Notes: generated by a model not told the origin, from the sequence alone. A stretch of DNA of 64,000 nt from Saxidomus purpurata (GCA_022818135.1 JAFMSR010000003.1:12662549-12726548); one strand, 5' to 3'. Positions 35,801-44,600 are shown, numbered from the stretch's first letter. Made by a program: numbers and translations.

Positions 35801-36486
35801 AATTTCTCCAAAATTATATACATGTCACAGTAATGACTAGAATCAACAACACAGTCAAGTAAAAATCTACATAGCAAATTGAGAAAATCTGTTGAAAAAG
35901 TCGTTGAGCATGGTTTGAGAGCACCGCTACACTATATGTTTTATTGGAATTTCAAAAGTGTTTGCAACGCTTTATAATTTCAGGTAGCGTATAATTTCAA
36001 AAATACTTTACAGGAAATCATACTGAAACCTTTTTATTTGATGATTGGTTCTTAAATATGTTAATTTCAGACAGCGAGCAGCTTTAATGTATTATACACA
36101 AGGTCCATAGATTTGGTATACAAAAAGGTCAATAGATTTGGATATTCACCTCATCAGTCAATATCTATATATGAAAGTGATATTACCATTCAGTGCATGT
36201 GACAGTCAAAACATTATGAATGTAATCTTGAAGACTAGGGTTGTCTGACATCTTAAGTACATGTTGTGCACTGAGTTGTATAAACAGGAAATGATAGGAC
36301 TTAAACAGAAGTGTCCTGCATGTATGACCTTTCTGAAATTTTAAGATCAGCATTGACCAGTTGTATTATTTAGACTTTGTGATATATTTTCAGACCTGGA
36401 AGTGGGTGATAGGTCCTCTGATATTGTACTTTATAGAAAGGGGCGTTAGATTTTTCCGTTCCAAGCAGAATGTTTACATAACAAAA
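17772..36486 (+). CDS. NOX2: NOX2-like NADPH oxidase, N-terminal haem domain (gene incomplete)
   Basis: Nine exons join in frame (918 nt, 306 residues): 17772-17813, 19094-19189, 20426-20536, 21184-21271, 21877-22058, 22870-22970, 33455-33535, 34443-34566, 36394-36486, each with GT/AG borders. The family passes electrons from cytosolic NADPH through FAD and two haems across the membrane to make superoxide. Seen: six hydrophobic helices; the conserved [20 protein letters not shown] block; helix III histidines at 101, 111, 115 and 119; helix V histidines at 218 and 231, 13 apart as in NOX2; the RGQT and CPTPQF loop blocks; and TWKW before the last helix. An in-frame TAA at 17742 supports the start. 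Residue numbers of the helix III histidines equal those of human NOX2. The FAD (HPFT) and NADPH-binding halves are absent: the frame ends in phase 0 at 36486, 632 bp before a 500-N gap, and nothing after the gap continues it. DUOX or NOX5 are unlikely because there are no EF-hands or peroxidase domain and the loops are NOX1-3-like. Confidence 0.95.
18062..18400 (+). mobile_element. Partial ATGCCCACC-type repeat element
   Basis: It begins TTATGCCCACCTTCAAAGAA, then GGTGTGGTATATTG and GGTCGGTCCGTCC, the start typical of a widespread invertebrate repeat. Only the left part is recognisable; it lies in NOX intron 1. Confidence 0.45.
18412..18615 (+). mobile_element. tRNA-derived SINE
   Basis: Head TAGCCCGGTGGTTAGAACAG and B box GGGTTCAAGTC, then a body with GTCATTGGACAGAGACACTG. 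Lies in NOX intron 1. Confidence 0.55.
19094..19189 (+). CDS. NOX2: NOX2-like exon 2
   Basis: Acceptor TTTTACAG, donor GTAAGT, 32 codons, phase 0 at both ends. It encodes the first transmembrane helix ([18 protein letters not shown]) and the loop ending LRLIIG, which aligns with NOX1-3 proteins at the same place. Confidence 0.92.
19818..19985 (+). mobile_element. tRNA-like SINE fragment
   Basis: Head CTCCGTGGTTGAGTGGTTCG, then a body with CAATCGTTAGGTCAACTGCC. The B box is decayed. Lies in NOX intron 2. Confidence 0.45.
20426..20536 (+). CDS. NOX2: NOX2-like exon 3
   Basis: Acceptor TCTTCACAG, donor GTACGT, 37 codons, phase 0 at both ends. It encodes the best conserved membrane block of the family, [20 protein letters not shown] followed by [10 protein letters not shown] (helix II). 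Confidence 0.95.
21184..21271 (+). CDS. NOX2: NOX2-like exon 4 (helix III, haem ligand H101)
   Basis: Acceptor TTTCAG, donor GTAGGC at 21272, 29 codons plus one base. It encodes [23 protein letters not shown] and MICLHT, with haem-ligand H101 and H111. The 3' end of this exon and its donor are the first unit of a 65-bp tandem array reaching about 21490, so three near-identical donors follow at 21337, 21402 and 21467. Only the first keeps the frame open: past it the frame reads GGT AGG and soon meets TAG. Confidence 0.92.
21223..21493 (+). repeat. 65-bp tandem array spanning the NOX exon 4 donor
   Basis: Four units, exactly 65 bp apart by donor position (21272, 21337, 21402, 21467), each with GATATATAGCTTACAT, CATCTGTTTACATACAG and GTAGACTGTTACATGTCAC. 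Unit 1 is coding up to 21271; units 2-4 are intronic. Sequence differs by only a few bases between units, so the duplication is recent. Confidence 0.93.
21877..22058 (+). CDS. NOX2: NOX2-like exon 5 (haem ligand H115, extracellular loop)
   Basis: Acceptor ATCTTTCAG, donor GTAAAT. It completes the codon split with exon 4 and continues [13 protein letters not shown], holding H115 and H119. It then encodes an acidic extracellular loop ([14 protein letters not shown]) and the NPVRDATE segment. The acidic loop is specific to this protein; the rest follows the family. Confidence 0.93.
22870..22970 (+). CDS. NOX2: NOX2-like exon 6 (helix IV)
   Basis: Acceptor ATTTTTCAG, donor GTAAGA, 33 codons plus two bases. 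It encodes [20 protein letters not shown] and the rest of a hydrophobic helix ending in the SSST segment (SSTK in NOX2). The intron that follows is about 10.5 kb and contains the antisense B-box gene. Confidence 0.92.
23436..23596. mobile_element. MITE with ATAATTGTTGGT inverted ends
   Basis: The left arm GATAATTGTTGGTTTTG through CATAATTTCACCGAGTG and the right arm (complement of TTTCACTCATGAAC and CCAACAATTGTTC) are inverted copies of about 75 bp. A single arm recurs at 55272-55355. Lies in NOX intron 6. Confidence 0.75.
24228..24378 (-). mobile_element. Truncated copy of the split-type SINE
   Basis: It has the same body and tail as 12334-12486 (TTCTTACAGCTTATATTAAT, GATGGAATCAACCTTGAAGA, AAAGGACACTACCAC) but lacks the tRNA-like head. 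Lies in NOX intron 6. Confidence 0.7.
24540..24750 (+). mobile_element. Intact tRNA-derived SINE with target duplication
   Basis: Head GCCGCCGTGGCGCAATGG (A box) and GGGTTCGATCCC (B box), body GTGTCCTTAGGCAAGATAC, tail AATCGAGAATAAATAAAT. It is flanked by CGGATTGAAACT at 24528-24539 and 24751-24762, a 12-bp target duplication, and sits inside a copy of the 175-bp repeat seen at 29060-30100. The head is not a functional tRNA because its ends do not pair. Confidence 0.88.
25031..26299. other. NOX intron 6, little seen
   Basis: A short palindrome (AGTGATATAC/GGTATATCACT) lies at 26005-26030 in an otherwise unremarkable stretch. A 75-codon open frame (25840-26067) has no family resemblance. Confidence 0.4.
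26300..27065. mobile_element. TACCCCCGAAA element with ~150-bp internal repeats
   Basis: Inverted ends TATACCCCCGAAACG (left) and CTTTCGGGGGTATTA (right) enclose four copies of a ~150-bp unit containing CTTGTCCGGAGCATAACTTG, GGTTGGAATTCAATACAACT and ACAGAGTTATTGCCC. It lies just downstream of the B-box gene stop and may supply its poly(A) signal. Confidence 0.75.
27160..28588 (-). CDS. B-box protein exon 2 (coiled coil and propeller)
   Basis: The acceptor is a long T run followed by CAAAG, a less common AAG-type site, at 28589. The frame opens G-TTA-TGC, giving [11 protein letters not shown] and supplying B-box 2's last cysteine (C127), which confirms the join. It is open for 476 codons to the stop at 27160. 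The same frame continues open upstream to an ATG at 28671, but that part has no B-box residues and overlaps the pyrimidine tract, so it is intron. Confidence 0.92.
27160..30661 (-). CDS. RING-less B-box/TRIM-like protein, complete two-exon gene
   Basis: Exons 30661-30288 and 28588-27160 join AG|G in frame to give 600 residues. Seen: B-box 1-like zinc site (C21, C24, C37, C40, C45, C48, H52, H61); B-box 2 (C96, H99, C108, H111, C116, C119, H124, C127), whose last ligands fall across the splice junction; a long charged coiled coil at about 140-250 (repeated [16 protein letters not shown]); a polar linker; and a C-terminal part at about 335-600 with the repeated strand pattern of molluscan TRIM proteins that carry NHL-like propellers. 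No RING finger precedes the B-boxes, so E3 ligase activity cannot be assumed. Such genes are strongly expanded in bivalves and often linked to immunity, which is family knowledge rather than seen here. The gene lies antisense inside NOX intron 6. A possible AATAAA on its strand sits at 26996-26991. Confidence 0.92.
28978..30230 (+). mobile_element. ATGCCCCC element with ~175-bp internal repeats
   Basis: The left end TTTTTATGCCCCCAAAGGG and the right end TTTCGGGGGCATTC...ACAGCTCTTGTT enclose about six copies of a 170-178-bp unit (GGACTGTAACTTTGTCATGC, AAAATAACTTGGCAC, AAAGGTCAAGGTCACAC). It fills most of the intron of the B-box gene. Partial relatives lie at 24381-24528, 24751-25030 and 56790-56930. 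Confidence 0.8.
30288..30661 (-). CDS. B-box protein exon 1 (both zinc fingers)
   Basis: ATG at 30661 begins [20 protein letters not shown]; the exon ends ...DHR with donor GTAAAC at 30287, phase 2. It carries all of B-box 1 and most of B-box 2. The last two bases (AG) need the G that opens exon 2. Confidence 0.92.
30662..31270. other. Upstream of the B-box gene, within NOX intron 6
   Basis: No conserved promoter motif found; AT-rich. The B-box promoter should lie at its left end. Confidence 0.4.
31271..31512 (+). mobile_element. Diverged copy of the same SINE family
   Basis: It shares the body (TTCAGATGAGACA, ATGTATCAGTGCTATA, GTGAAAGAACCATTGGAG) and tail (AAATAATTAGCCTCTTCT, GTTTTATCGCCC) with 4066-4322. 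The tRNA-like head is badly decayed. It lies in NOX intron 6. Confidence 0.6.
32079..32260. mobile_element. ~180-bp MITE
   Basis: Inverted ends ACAGTCAAACCTGTATTA and TAACACAGGTTCAACTGT, with internal blocks of the 'GGCCGCTTAACACAGGTGG' kind. Lies in NOX intron 6. Confidence 0.7.
32261..33454. other. End of NOX intron 6
   Basis: No repeats or coding sequence recognised apart from the final polypyrimidine tract. Confidence 0.45.
33455..33535 (+). CDS. NOX2: NOX2-like exon 7 (helix V, haem ligands H218/H231)
   Basis: Acceptor TTTATTTCAG, donor GTAAGT. It encodes [20 protein letters not shown] and ICVHGL. The two outer histidines are 13 residues apart, as in the family. The split codons at both ends join exons 6 and 8 in frame across a 10.5-kb and a 0.9-kb intron. 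Confidence 0.94.
33822..33960 (+). mobile_element. Copy of the 15190-15520 SINE family
   Basis: Shares GTAGTAGTGGTATAATACAG, CTTCCTTGCCATTCAGCTAG and the B box-like GAGTTTGAATCCCGCTC. Lies in NOX intron 7. Confidence 0.65.
34443..34566 (+). CDS. NOX2: NOX2-like exon 8 (extracellular loop E)
   Basis: Acceptor TGTGTTTCAG, donor GTAAGT. It encodes [20 protein letters not shown] and [20 protein letters not shown]. The RGQT, C...W and CP.PQF residues are diagnostic of NOX1-3 loop E, including its two conserved cysteines. Confidence 0.94.
35220..35550 (+). pseudogene. Tigger/pogo-like transposon remnant
   Basis: At 35262-35425 a broken plus-strand frame reads [13 protein letters not shown], then [17 protein letters not shown], then (after a frameshift) LGKKADAI. 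This is the CENP-B-type helix-turn-helix start of pogo/Tigger transposases. Downstream at 35463-35545 lies a sequence of TTCGAA-type blocks ending GTCGACTGTA, like the termini of such elements. Only a short decayed part remains. Confidence 0.55.
36394..36486 (+). CDS. NOX2: NOX2-like exon 9 (helix VI, last exon seen)
   Basis: Acceptor ATATTTTCAG, donor GTAAGT, 31 codons. It encodes [20 protein letters not shown] followed by [11 protein letters not shown], the last helix and the start of the cytosolic dehydrogenase domain. The good donor at 36487 requires a further exon, but none is recognisable before the N run at 37119 or after it. Confidence 0.94.
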
Positions 36487-36845
36487 GTAAGTAGATTAAC
36501 TGGAGTCAAAACCCACAAGTATATATTTAAAGTTTCCTAAGTGTTTTTACTTTAGTATAAGTTAGGCATTTTGATTTCCGTATCATATGTTTAGTTATTG
36601 AACAGTTGTTAAAACAAAAAACTCACAAATCTTGAAGTATGACCTATAAAATTCATTGCCAGTCTTTTAATAATTCTTTTTCTGTATGTATGTGTCTGCT
36701 TTCATTGGTGGAACTTTCGTTAAAGCGACTGCAATCCAAATTCTTAGTAAATTTTAATTTTTGGTAAAATCAATATAATTCAATTTGTCAGCATCAAGAT
36801 TATTTTCTTTGTGTAAGAGCTAAAAATAAAGGTAGAAAAATATTT

Positions 36846-36930
36846 ACCCGGCCAGGTTTTGAACTCGGATCTTGCGCTTACAAAAATTTACGCGGCTTAA
36901 CCTACCACTCCACTACGGAGTCAGCTGATT
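36846..36930 (-). mobile_element. tRNA-like SINE head
   Basis: On the minus strand: ACTCCGTAGTGGAGTGGTAG (A box-like) and GAGTTCAAAACCTGG (B box-like). The ends do not pair into an acceptor stem, so it is a relic and not a tRNA gene. Confidence 0.5.
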
Positions 36931-37118
36931 TGATGCGAGTAAAAATATTGATATACCAAAGAGCCCACCCGTTAGTCACGGGTGATATTTCTAATAAAAG
37001 TAAGCAAAACAACACATATTAATTGTTTCTTTTGTTAGAAAACTTGTCACGTTATCATAATACAAGCCCCTGATACAGTAATGACAATTGTTTTCTTGAA
37101 ATGAAAATTTTCTTTTTT

Positions 37119-37618
37119 NNNNNNNNNNNNNNNNNNNNNNNNNNNNNNNNNNNNNNNNNNNNNNNNNNNNNNNNNNNNNNNNNNNNNNNNNNNNNNNNNN
37201 NNNNNNNNNNNNNNNNNNNNNNNNNNNNNNNNNNNNNNNNNNNNNNNNNNNNNNNNNNNNNNNNNNNNNNNNNNNNNNNNNNNNNNNNNNNNNNNNNNNN
37301 NNNNNNNNNNNNNNNNNNNNNNNNNNNNNNNNNNNNNNNNNNNNNNNNNNNNNNNNNNNNNNNNNNNNNNNNNNNNNNNNNNNNNNNNNNNNNNNNNNNN
37401 NNNNNNNNNNNNNNNNNNNNNNNNNNNNNNNNNNNNNNNNNNNNNNNNNNNNNNNNNNNNNNNNNNNNNNNNNNNNNNNNNNNNNNNNNNNNNNNNNNNN
37501 NNNNNNNNNNNNNNNNNNNNNNNNNNNNNNNNNNNNNNNNNNNNNNNNNNNNNNNNNNNNNNNNNNNNNNNNNNNNNNNNNNNNNNNNNNNNNNNNNNNN
37601 NNNNNNNNNNNNNNNNNN
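37119..37618. other. Assembly gap, exactly 500 N
   Basis: A run of 500 N, the size used as a placeholder of unknown length. The NOX gene does not continue after it. Any protein read through it is an artefact. Confidence 0.99.
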
Positions 37619-39329
37619 GAGCTGGCTTACTTTTAAAACTCTTTCCGCTATTTTCCTGTGTAATGTATTGTAAGCCAAAAGCCGATAAAAAGAAATGTAC
37701 TTTTGCATCGACATAGATTTTATTTTTGAGAGGTAAAACATTAATTGTTAAAATTTTAAGAATAAACTGTTGCTTCTAAAAACGATGCGACGCAGTAAAG
37801 TGTCGTGGTTTTGAACTGACACTTATTCCATGATGTCAGACGGAACAATGACGTGCAACCATTGGAGCAGATATTATTGCATTACAACACGGCACGCGCG
37901 CGCCAATAGAGTTGTTACTGGTAAGTGAATTAGAAGGTCGCCGTGCTCACCAATCTGCTTGTAAGACCGACCCAAGCATCTCTCCCTGATGCCTTAAAGT
38001 AAAAATGCCGAAATAGGAGATAATTTATCTGACTGCAATTTCCAGTCTAACCATATCCGACGGTGAAGATATGTTGCTACTACATGTGTTCCTGGCAGTG
38101 ATATCCAATGGCGTTCTTTGGTCCCGAGGGGACCTTACCCTTGACCCCTACTAACCAGAGGCAGACCCTGAGCGGACGGGGGGCATATCCCCTGTTGAAT
38201 CCAAACATGCAGGGTCATTCACGAGGTCAATTCGGACTGGGTGCATAGCTAAAGGATGTAGCCCTAAAAAGGCACTTGTGCCTTCCCCCAGCGCAGTCAC
38301 GTTTAGGAAGGACTTGGCAAGGCAACCAAGAAGCCATCGGTCCCGTCAACCGGCAGTCGTCACCGGCACACGGGTTCTCTGTATAGGCATCGTCGTCGGT
38401 AGCACACCTCTTCAGCACACAGTCTTTGTCAGGACCACTCCCCTCGTTGTTAGCTAGGGCCCCAACAGCAACTAGAACGAAAATGGACCGAAGTTCTTTT
38501 TGGTATGTGGTTGTGGTCCAGCGTCTGTTGAGACCCCACGCCTGCTTCGCGACGTGCACGCTTCGAGGGCCGACGCAGCGCGCCACTAGAAAGACGTCTT
38601 TGATGAAGTCTTAGTAAACCCAAAGGCGCAAGCGTCCATAAGGATATGAATTAAGCTCATCGTACAAACACATGCAAACGTGATTTTGTTGAAGACATGT
38701 AGCATGAACAATGACAGCACATTCTTACCTTGTGTACACTATATAATATTTATTCCATTGAACGCAGAATTCAAGTTACATTTTTAAAATAATATTAATT
38801 TTTACAATCTGTCAACTTTTTCTTATTATTAAATTATAAATACCTGCTTGTATAGGGAATATATAGTAAACTGACAGTGGTGCTGAATTGAAATTGGTAC
38901 ATTAAACTTACAAAACGTCATTTTCCAGTTCCGGTAGTAGATGTATCCAAAATTAACGGAATAAACTGCGGAAACGCTTTCAATAATAATATATAAAGTC
39001 GCACGGAACACACAAAAATCAACATAATGTATGGGAAAGTTCAAATCTGCTTGCCAACCCTTTACATTTAAATGATAATGAAAAAAACCGAGAGATGTCC
39101 GCTACTCATTTTTCAACTGTCTTGAAGCTTTTAACGCAAAAAAATGTATACTTATTTTTATTATGTGTAAAAAACAGGGTTAACGTCTTTGCATATGTGC
39201 GCGTTTTGTTTTGCTATAATATTATGTAAACCTACACTGTATCCAGAACGCATAGACTGTTCACTTATAAACGCTGGTAAGTGTGTCTTCAACATGTGCA
39301 TGGAAGAATGAGTCGCAAGGTATGAGACT
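37619..39329. other. Post-gap region with a GC-rich patch
   Basis: 37860-38640 is visibly GC-richer and holds the Cys-rich ORF; the rest is AT-rich. No NOX continuation on either strand. Confidence 0.5.
38227..38586 (-). CDS. Hypothetical Cys-rich ORF in a GC-rich patch
   Basis: 119 codons. After a hydrophobic stretch (LRSIFVLVAVGALA) come seven cysteines spaced C-x4-C-x11-C-x4-C-x11-C-x7-C-x6-C, which suggests a secreted disulphide-rich peptide. The first 30 or so residues (MARCVGPRSV...) look unlike a signal-peptide n-region, so the true start may lie in another exon. The surrounding ~0.7 kb is clearly GC-richer than its neighbours and lies 0.6 kb after the first N gap. I recognise no family; it could also be a chance ORF in a repeat or in foreign sequence. 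Confidence 0.3.
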   Translation of the reverse strand: MARCVGPRSVHVAKQAWGLNRRWTTTTYQKELRSIFVLVAVGALANNEGSGPDKDCVLKRCATDDDAYTENPCAGDDCRLTGPMASWLPCQVLPKRDCAGGRHKCLFRATSFSYAPSPN

Positions 39330-40435
39330 ACAGTAAGTAAGTCGATGACGTTGTATTCAGATATCTCTACTTGCTGTATTGTACTTGATAATATGTTGTA
39401 CTCTACTTTCTGATGTTGATAATATTATGCAAGTATACTTGTTGTATTGTACTTGATAATAATTATGTTGTACTGTTCTTGCTGATGTTGTACTTGATAA
39501 TATGATGTACTCTACTTTTTGATATTGTACTTGATTATATATTGTACTCTACTTGCTGATGTTGTACTTGATAATATGATGTACTCTACTTTCTGATATT
39601 GTACTTGATAAAATGTTATACTCTACTTGCTGATGTTGTACACGATAATATGCTGTACTCTACTTTCTACTGTTATACTTGATAATATGCTGTACTCTAC
39701 TTTTTGAGGTTGCCATGTACAACATCAGAAAGTAAAGTACAGCATATTATTAAGTACAACATAATGGAGTAGAGTACTATATATTATCAAGAACATCATC
39801 AGAAAGAAGATTACAACATATCATCAAGAACAACATCAGAAAGTAGAGTAAAACATAATATCAAGTACACCACCAGCAAGTATAGTACAACATATTATCA
39901 AGAACAACATCAGAAAGTAGAGTACAGCAAATTATCATGTTTATATGTTGAACTCTATGATGTTTGTACTTTTGTTGATGATGATGATGTACAAATGTAC
40001 TTGAAAACTTATATTGTACTTTACTTTTTTATGTTGTTCTTGATAATTTGTTGTACTCTCCTTTCTGATGTTGCACTTTATAACTTTTACTTGATAATAT
40101 GTTGTTTTCTTCTTTCTGCTAGTGTACTAGATAATATGTTGTACTCTACATTTCATGTTTGTTTTATACTTCATAATGTTGTACTTGATAATATATTGAA
40201 ATCTGCTTTCTGATGTTGTACTTGATAATATGTTGAATTCAACTTTCTGATGTTATACTTGATAATATGTTGAATTCTACTTTCTGATGTTGTACTTGAT
40301 AATATGTTGAATTCTACTTTCTGATGTTGTACTTGATAATATGTTGAATTCTACTTTCTGATGTTGTACTTGATAATATGTTGAATTCTACTTTCTGATG
40401 TTGTACTTGATAATATGTTGTACTCTACTGTATTA
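39330..40435. repeat. 37-bp satellite with an internal inversion
   Basis: The unit TTGTACTTGATAATATG plus TTGAATTCTACTTTCTGATG is nearly exact in 40195-40430. From 39360 to 39712 it runs forward; from 39716 to about 39955 it is reverse-complemented (CAACATCAGAAAGTAGAGTA); from 39960 it is forward again. The junction near 39714 makes a palindrome of several hundred bases. Confidence 0.85.
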
Positions 40436-41642
40436 AAGGACTGTGGTTGATGTTTTTTCCTATCTTATGAAAGGGCTGAAGCCTGGTATTTTACTCAATC
40501 AAAGCTGATTTTGTATTCTACTTGATTTGCGGAGTGACTAAAAAACTGGAGGCTAGTGGTACTCGACAGAATGATTGCAGTCTCGTGTTTTTGTTTTCTG
40601 TTTTACTCCTTTTGATAGACGGTCTGTGTGCTAATAGTTTACTCTACCTTATAGAAAGATTTGTACTCCACGTAATGGAATGGCCGTGGGCTGATGTTTA
40701 AATCTACTTGAGATATAATGTATGCGGACATTGTACTCTACGTAATGGAAGAGGGCTGCATACTGATGTTTTGTTCTACTTGACACTTTGACTGCAGTTT
40801 AGGTATTACCTTTTCTTATTTTACATTTATTTCTTGACATATTCCCGCATCAAGGGAATTATTTGCTTTAGCATACTAAACACTGAATCTCTGAAGAGTT
40901 CTATCTCAGAAAGACCGAGCGTAAGTACCACACCAGTGTACAAAAAAGGAGTGCGTTGACAACCAACAAGGTTACTGCAGCAAGTTTAGACCTTCTGTTA
41001 ATGTATTACGATTTGAACGAAGGTATTATTGCGTACATCCCTCGTATTATACCATTAGTCTATAAAATAGTAGGATATGAACTATAATCTATATAATTCT
41101 ATATATTACTGAGAAAGAAATATTGTAAGACTTTTATTTCATTTTCATGTAACTGTAATATATTGCTGTACACATGTTTCAGGCACCCTGCTTTTGATAA
41201 ATGCATGGACTTATTGTTCTATCAAGTTAAACTTGAACTAAAACAGTTTCTCGCAGTGGTTTAATTAGTTTTTAACATGCCTAAAGGGGAGGTTACCATG
41301 TCGAAGAATTTGAAAATATCAAATTGCCTCATCTGATTCACTAACCATTCATTCTTCAGATCAAATGTGACTAGGTGCTTGCAAATGCATAACGTTATAC
41401 ATGTATAAATACTTGTTATTTCATTCCAATATCTAAAGTCCCTAACAAAACACTCAAATTTAAACAAACGCATGTCATTTATGTCATGCAATTTATGTCC
41501 TCTTCTACTTAACACAATTTTAAAGTTCTCAACACGCCAAAGTACACTTATATATACATGTCCACTTTTGGTGGAAATTTTGTCACTTTCATCTTTTCTT
41601 CATGCAACATATCACAGTCCCACAGACTTAGCTTGTCTCTCT
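40436..41642. other. 3' flank and probable 3' UTR of the MOLO1-like gene
   Basis: 41110-41642 is probably its 3' UTR on the minus strand; 40436-41100 shows decayed 37-bp-satellite-like words (TGATGTTT, GTACTC) and nothing else. Confidence 0.45.
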
Positions 41643-41673
41643 TTAGACAGTTGTGTCCTCGCGGAGGGATTCT
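41643..41673 (-). CDS. MOLO1-like exon 6 (C-terminal end)
   Basis: A strong acceptor (TTCTTGTTTTCAG) ends at 41674. The split GG|A codon is followed by ESLREDTTV and TAA at 41645-41643. The 3' UTR probably runs to about 41110, after the AATAAA at 41138-41133. Confidence 0.75.
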
Positions 41674-44600
41674 CTGAAAACAAGAAAAAGCAACGCAAAA
41701 TACTGAAGTCAAAATTGTGAACTTGGCAAAGTTTTCAAGGAAACACAAAGATCACATACACGTAATGCCTTTATAATAATTTTGCAGCAGTGTGTATGGT
41801 CAACATGCGGTATTTCTATGAACCATTTGTAGTCAGACAAACACACTGTATCAAAAATCGTAAGAAGTGGATCCGTGGTCAAGTGGTAACGTACTGGTCT
41901 AATCGACCCATTCCAGGAGTCGCAAGTTCGATTCCCGCATAAAAACTAACATAAGTTGACAAGTTAACTAAGACCATTGACCACATGGTGCATCTAAAGG
42001 GAATACACTCTCCTCCAACCCTAAGATAACTAAACTTTTGGCGTTTGTCATCTTGGAAACAGGCTCCAGCGGTAAAAAGTATAAAGTATTTAAATATAAT
42101 GAAGAAGTTGAGAGCAATAATTTAGAATATGATTAAATCTATTGCCCTGTAAATTTTATTGTACATGTACATATGTATGATTATGTCACTCTGAGAAACA
42201 ATCAAATGAGGTATAATAAAACACAATGTATATACATTGTATATAAAGTATAATAGTATACTATAACTGTCTTGTTTTGGCATTCAACATAGGAGCTTGC
42301 GGTCAGGATTACGCCTTTTCTGGCTTCCTTTTGCCTTTTCGTTTAAGAACCAAGCTAACAAAATACATGTATGATCTTATTTTCCCCGGATCTTTATTTT
42401 CATATTCTACCAATGAAGTACACAGTAGACCTAAAAACTTACTTTGGTAAGATTATGGTTAGATTGTATATACTTAATTAATACAATGTTTTAGTATACA
42501 TAGCGTGACTAACTTACATAGATACGAGTCGAATCCCTGCACGGAACTCCTGTATACAAATTGTTTTTATAAACATAATTAATACACAAATGTATAGGAA
42601 AGTTAAATTTATAAAATTGTATTCACTCACCCATAAGTCCTGACAAGATAGTTAAGAACGCTAGCTTTTTTTGCATCTGTATCGAACGGATAGTACATGG
42701 TATAAGCGTTCATTATTGTGTCCCTGACTCGGGTGTCGACCAACTTTTCACGAGCCTTTGACTGAGTTGATGTGTAAAGCTGAAACGGTCAATGTTCATA
42801 GACAATATAATGAAAAAATGTTTTCCGTAAAAGCATTTTAACATTGAACTTTGATCGGTTGTATCTTGTAAAGAAGACACGGATAAAGCATCAGAAAGGA
42901 AGTGACGTCAGGGACGTACCTACAAATAAACCCGCTACTGCACATTTGGTAGGGTGACTTTGAGCAGAAAAGTCCATTAAAAATATGGGTAGGTGGGACA
43001 GTCATTGCAACAAGCAATGTTATATACCAAAATGTTTCTCAGAGTTTGTAGTTTATGAAACCACCGGCATAAATTGGCATAAATGGTGGCGTTCTGAGAA
43101 ATCCAAGATGGCGTCCAAGATGGCCGCCAAAAATAAAAATGCAGTTTTTGTAGTACTGTTGGTCCAAATGTTTTTTAAAACGATTGTTGCTAGGTTTAAA
43201 ACATAGAAATGTATAAATTCATACTTCTTATATGATTTTATGATGTTTTTTCATTAATTTTAGCGAAATCTATGAAAATACTGACGATTTTAGCCGTAAG
43301 AGTGGACAATTTTATGGTTTGGACAGGCATTTTTAACAGAAGTACAAATTTTTTACCAAAATTGATATACTAATGTGACAACAAGTAAAACATGACTCAT
43401 GGCTAATGGAAATAGTAACATTACAGCAGAAAAACAGATTTTTTTAGTGCACAAGCATTTAAAAGTGGGTGGGGTAATTTCACATGTATTTTCGATCTAA
43501 ATATACATAGTTTTTAAAACATTTAATGAGCTTTACCTTCAAGTATTTTGTGTTTCAAATGAATAATTATCAGCTTATATGTATTATTTAGCTATTGCAA
43601 GTTTGGGGATCATTTATTAAATCCAAGATGGCCGCCAATATGGCCGCCAAATATAAAAAATGCAGTTTTTGTAGTACTGTTGGTCAAACTTAAAAAAAAA
43701 AGATTTCGGCTAGGTTTACTACATAGAAATATATAAATACATACTTATTATATGATTGTATGATGCTTTTTTAATTAATTTTAGCGAAATCTATGAAAAT
43801 ATTGACGATTTTAGCCGTAAGAGTGGACAATTTTATGGTTTGGACAGGTATTTTTTAACAGAAGTTCAATTTTTTTGCCAGTTTGATATACTTATGTGAC
43901 AAGAAATAAAAAATAACTCATGGCTAATGGAAATATTTACATTACAGCAGAAAAACAGATTTTTTTTTTGAGTGCACAAGCATTTAAAAGTGGGTGGGGT
44001 AATTTTCGCTCTAAATATACATAGTTTTTTTAAACATTTTATGAGCTTTACGTTAAAGTATTTTGTATTTCAAATGAATATATATCAGCTTATATGTATT
44101 ATTTAGCTATTGTAAGTTTGGAGATCATTTATTAAATCAAAGATGGCCGCCAAAATGGCCGCCACTTAGACTAAAATATAGTCAAACTTCAGTGTACCGG
44201 GCACTTGTAGTGTTTTTTCTTATATTGATATATTCTTTACTAGATTATTTGCATATCTATTTTGAAAAATACATCATTATTCCTTTGACCTAAAATGTCA
44301 TTTTACTGAAATATACGGGTTTTTAGCACCACGGTCGGGTTCTGGCAAGGTAATCCCATTATAACCTTGGGACACAAATAATTGCTGAATAGACGAAAGT
44401 CTCATGCTGTTTCATCATAAGATTGTTTTATCCTGCTGCTTTAACAAAATGTGGAAATCAATAGAAATGTAGATAGGACAAAATTGATGAATAACAGTTA
44501 GCCACATCACATGTTCTAGTTTAGTAGTGGGAAAATTCAAATGTCCAACCTATAAACAACGTAAAAACAGATAATTATATACAAATTAATCGCGAATAAA

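Noticed and set aside
36846..36930. Minus-strand tRNA gene
   Set aside because: No closing acceptor stem and poor anticodon arm; better read as a SINE head.
37055..37741. Long open frames across the first N gap (and similar at 51018-51848)
   Set aside because: They consist of unknown bases; only the short flanks are real sequence and neither looks coding.
41643..41651. C-terminal TTV as a PDZ-binding motif of the MOLO1-like protein
   Set aside because: The protein has a signal peptide and no membrane segment, so its end should not face cytosolic PDZ domains.
43080..43160. CCAAGATGGCGTCC / GATGGCCGCC repeats as YY1-type promoter sites
   Set aside because: They recur in every arm copy of the transposon, so they are part of its terminal repeats; promoter function is not supported here.
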